Origin: Janthinobacterium sp. CG3
Lineage (GTDB): Bacteria; Pseudomonadota; Gammaproteobacteria; Burkholderiales; Burkholderiaceae_D
Direction: 5' to 3'
Assembly: GCF_000344615.1 (NCBI RefSeq)
Contig: NZ_KB467824.1
Coordinates: 5,146,778-5,210,777 of the forward strand
DNA length: 64,000 nucleotides
Position 1 is the stretch's first letter. Each line of letters opens with the position of its first letter. The position numbers were made by a program, and so were the translations under genes. The notes below the pieces were generated by a model. It saw nothing but the letters and a program-made list of their open reading frames with translations. It did no database searches and was not told where the DNA came from. Below are positions 63,647 to 64,000 of the stretch, piece after piece.

Positions 63647-64000
63647 TTAACCGCCGATATAAGACATTTCCACTTTTTTGCCGCCGCGTGCCAGGCCGCT
63701 GGTGTTGACGGTACGCAGCTCGGAATAGCGGTCGCCGCGGGCGCGCCACAGATGCGCCAGCACGGTCGAGATTTCAGCGTCGCTGCGGCCGCCGCGCAGC
63801 AGCGCGCGCAAGTCGTGGCCGCCGGTGGCGAACAGGCAGGTGTAGAGCTTGCCTTCGGTGGAGAGCCTGGCGCGCGTGCAGTCGGCGCAAAACGCCTGGG
63901 TGACGCTGGAAATGAGGCCGATTTCGCCGCCGCCGTCGCTGTAGCGCCAGCGCGCCGCGGTTTCGCCGGTGTAGTTGGCCTGGATCGGTTCGAGCGGCAG
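63647..64000 (-). CDS. moaA: GTP 3',8-cyclase MoaA (5' part outside window)
   Basis: The last 117 codons of MoaA run from the window edge to TAA at 63647. The C-terminal iron-sulfur cysteines are visible in [19 protein letters not shown] (CxxC and a third Cys 13 residues on). The protein ends VEMSYIGG, with the C-terminal GG required for the radical reaction. MoaA is a radical SAM enzyme that starts molybdopterin synthesis from GTP. The N-terminal CxxxCxxC cluster is outside the window. It precedes mobA-moeA in the same direction. Confidence 0.95.
   Translation of the reverse strand: MPLEPIQANYTGETAARWRYSDGGGEIGLISSVTQAFCADCTRARLSTEGKLYTCLFATGGHDLRALLRGGRSDAEISTVLAHLWRARGDRYSELRTVNTSGLARGGKKVEMSYIGG

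Overview
The window is a GC-rich chromosomal segment (64 kb, almost gap-free coding) from a betaproteobacterium, most likely Oxalobacteraceae (Massilia / Duganella / Janthinobacterium group). This rests on the overall protein look, the ribF-ileS-lspA-coaBC-dut order, a phasin, the tonB-exbB-exbD-exbD cluster, a PEP-CTERM protein and a CqsA/LqsA-type quorum-sensing locus like the jqs genes described in Janthinobacterium. I see no prophage, integrase, insertion sequence or CRISPR array.

Layout. 1-5.5 kb: 3' end of livF, a phasin with two TTGTGCA-type dyads in its promoter, an EamA exporter, a nitroreductase, a PBP7-type endopeptidase and an IclR regulator with a visible autoregulatory promoter. 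5.6-12.4 kb: diacylglycerol kinase, then sulfate assimilation (sbp, small hydrolase, 1-Cys peroxiredoxin, cysT-cysW-cysA-cysB); sbp and cysT share a promoter motif at the same distance from their start codons. 12.4-15.1 kb: relic of a TonB-dependent receptor beside a Fur-like box, a NiCoT metal transporter, and a tas-like aldo/keto reductase broken at an A7 run. 15.1-18.5 kb: pyrD, then a Nudix-aat-bpt operon carrying both bacterial N-end-rule aminoacyltransferases. 18.6-26.1 kb: three copies of an initiator tRNA cassette (promoter, tRNA, terminator) flanking a solute-binding protein and a three-gene signalling cluster (hybrid kinase, single receiver, REC-PAS-GGDEF-EAL-REC).

26.2-31.3 kb: alkA, EamA, xdhC, a 46-aa membrane protein, and a divergent HxlR/MFS pair in which an 11-G run forms the HxlR ribosome-binding site. 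31.3-38.8 kb: housekeeping operon ribF-ileS-lspA-coaBC-dut plus a lipoprotein that resembles an M48 peptidase but lacks the zinc motif. 38.9-42.9 kb: secreted TPR protein and the TonB energising system (tonB, exbB, two exbD). 43.6-48.5 kb: prkA-yeaH-spoVR stress operon. 49-52.7 kb: adenine/adenosine deaminase and an FtsX-type permease.

52.7-56.4 kb: an alpha-hydroxyketone quorum-sensing locus (synthase divergent from sensor kinase and response regulator). Its intergenic region has two FNR/Anr-like boxes (TTGAC-N4-ATCAA), which suggests oxygen control of quorum sensing; a truncated haemoglobin gene follows the synthase. 56.5-64 kb: globin, rmuC, a long type I CoA-transferase, a PEP-CTERM protein, a MobA-MoeA fusion and the 3' end of moaA.

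The most promising items for follow-up are the FNR-like boxes in the jqs locus, the shared sulfate-promoter motif, the homopolymeric RBS of hxlR, and the 61-bp palindromic element present at 8.4 and 38.9 kb. All function calls are from reading sequence; no database search was run.
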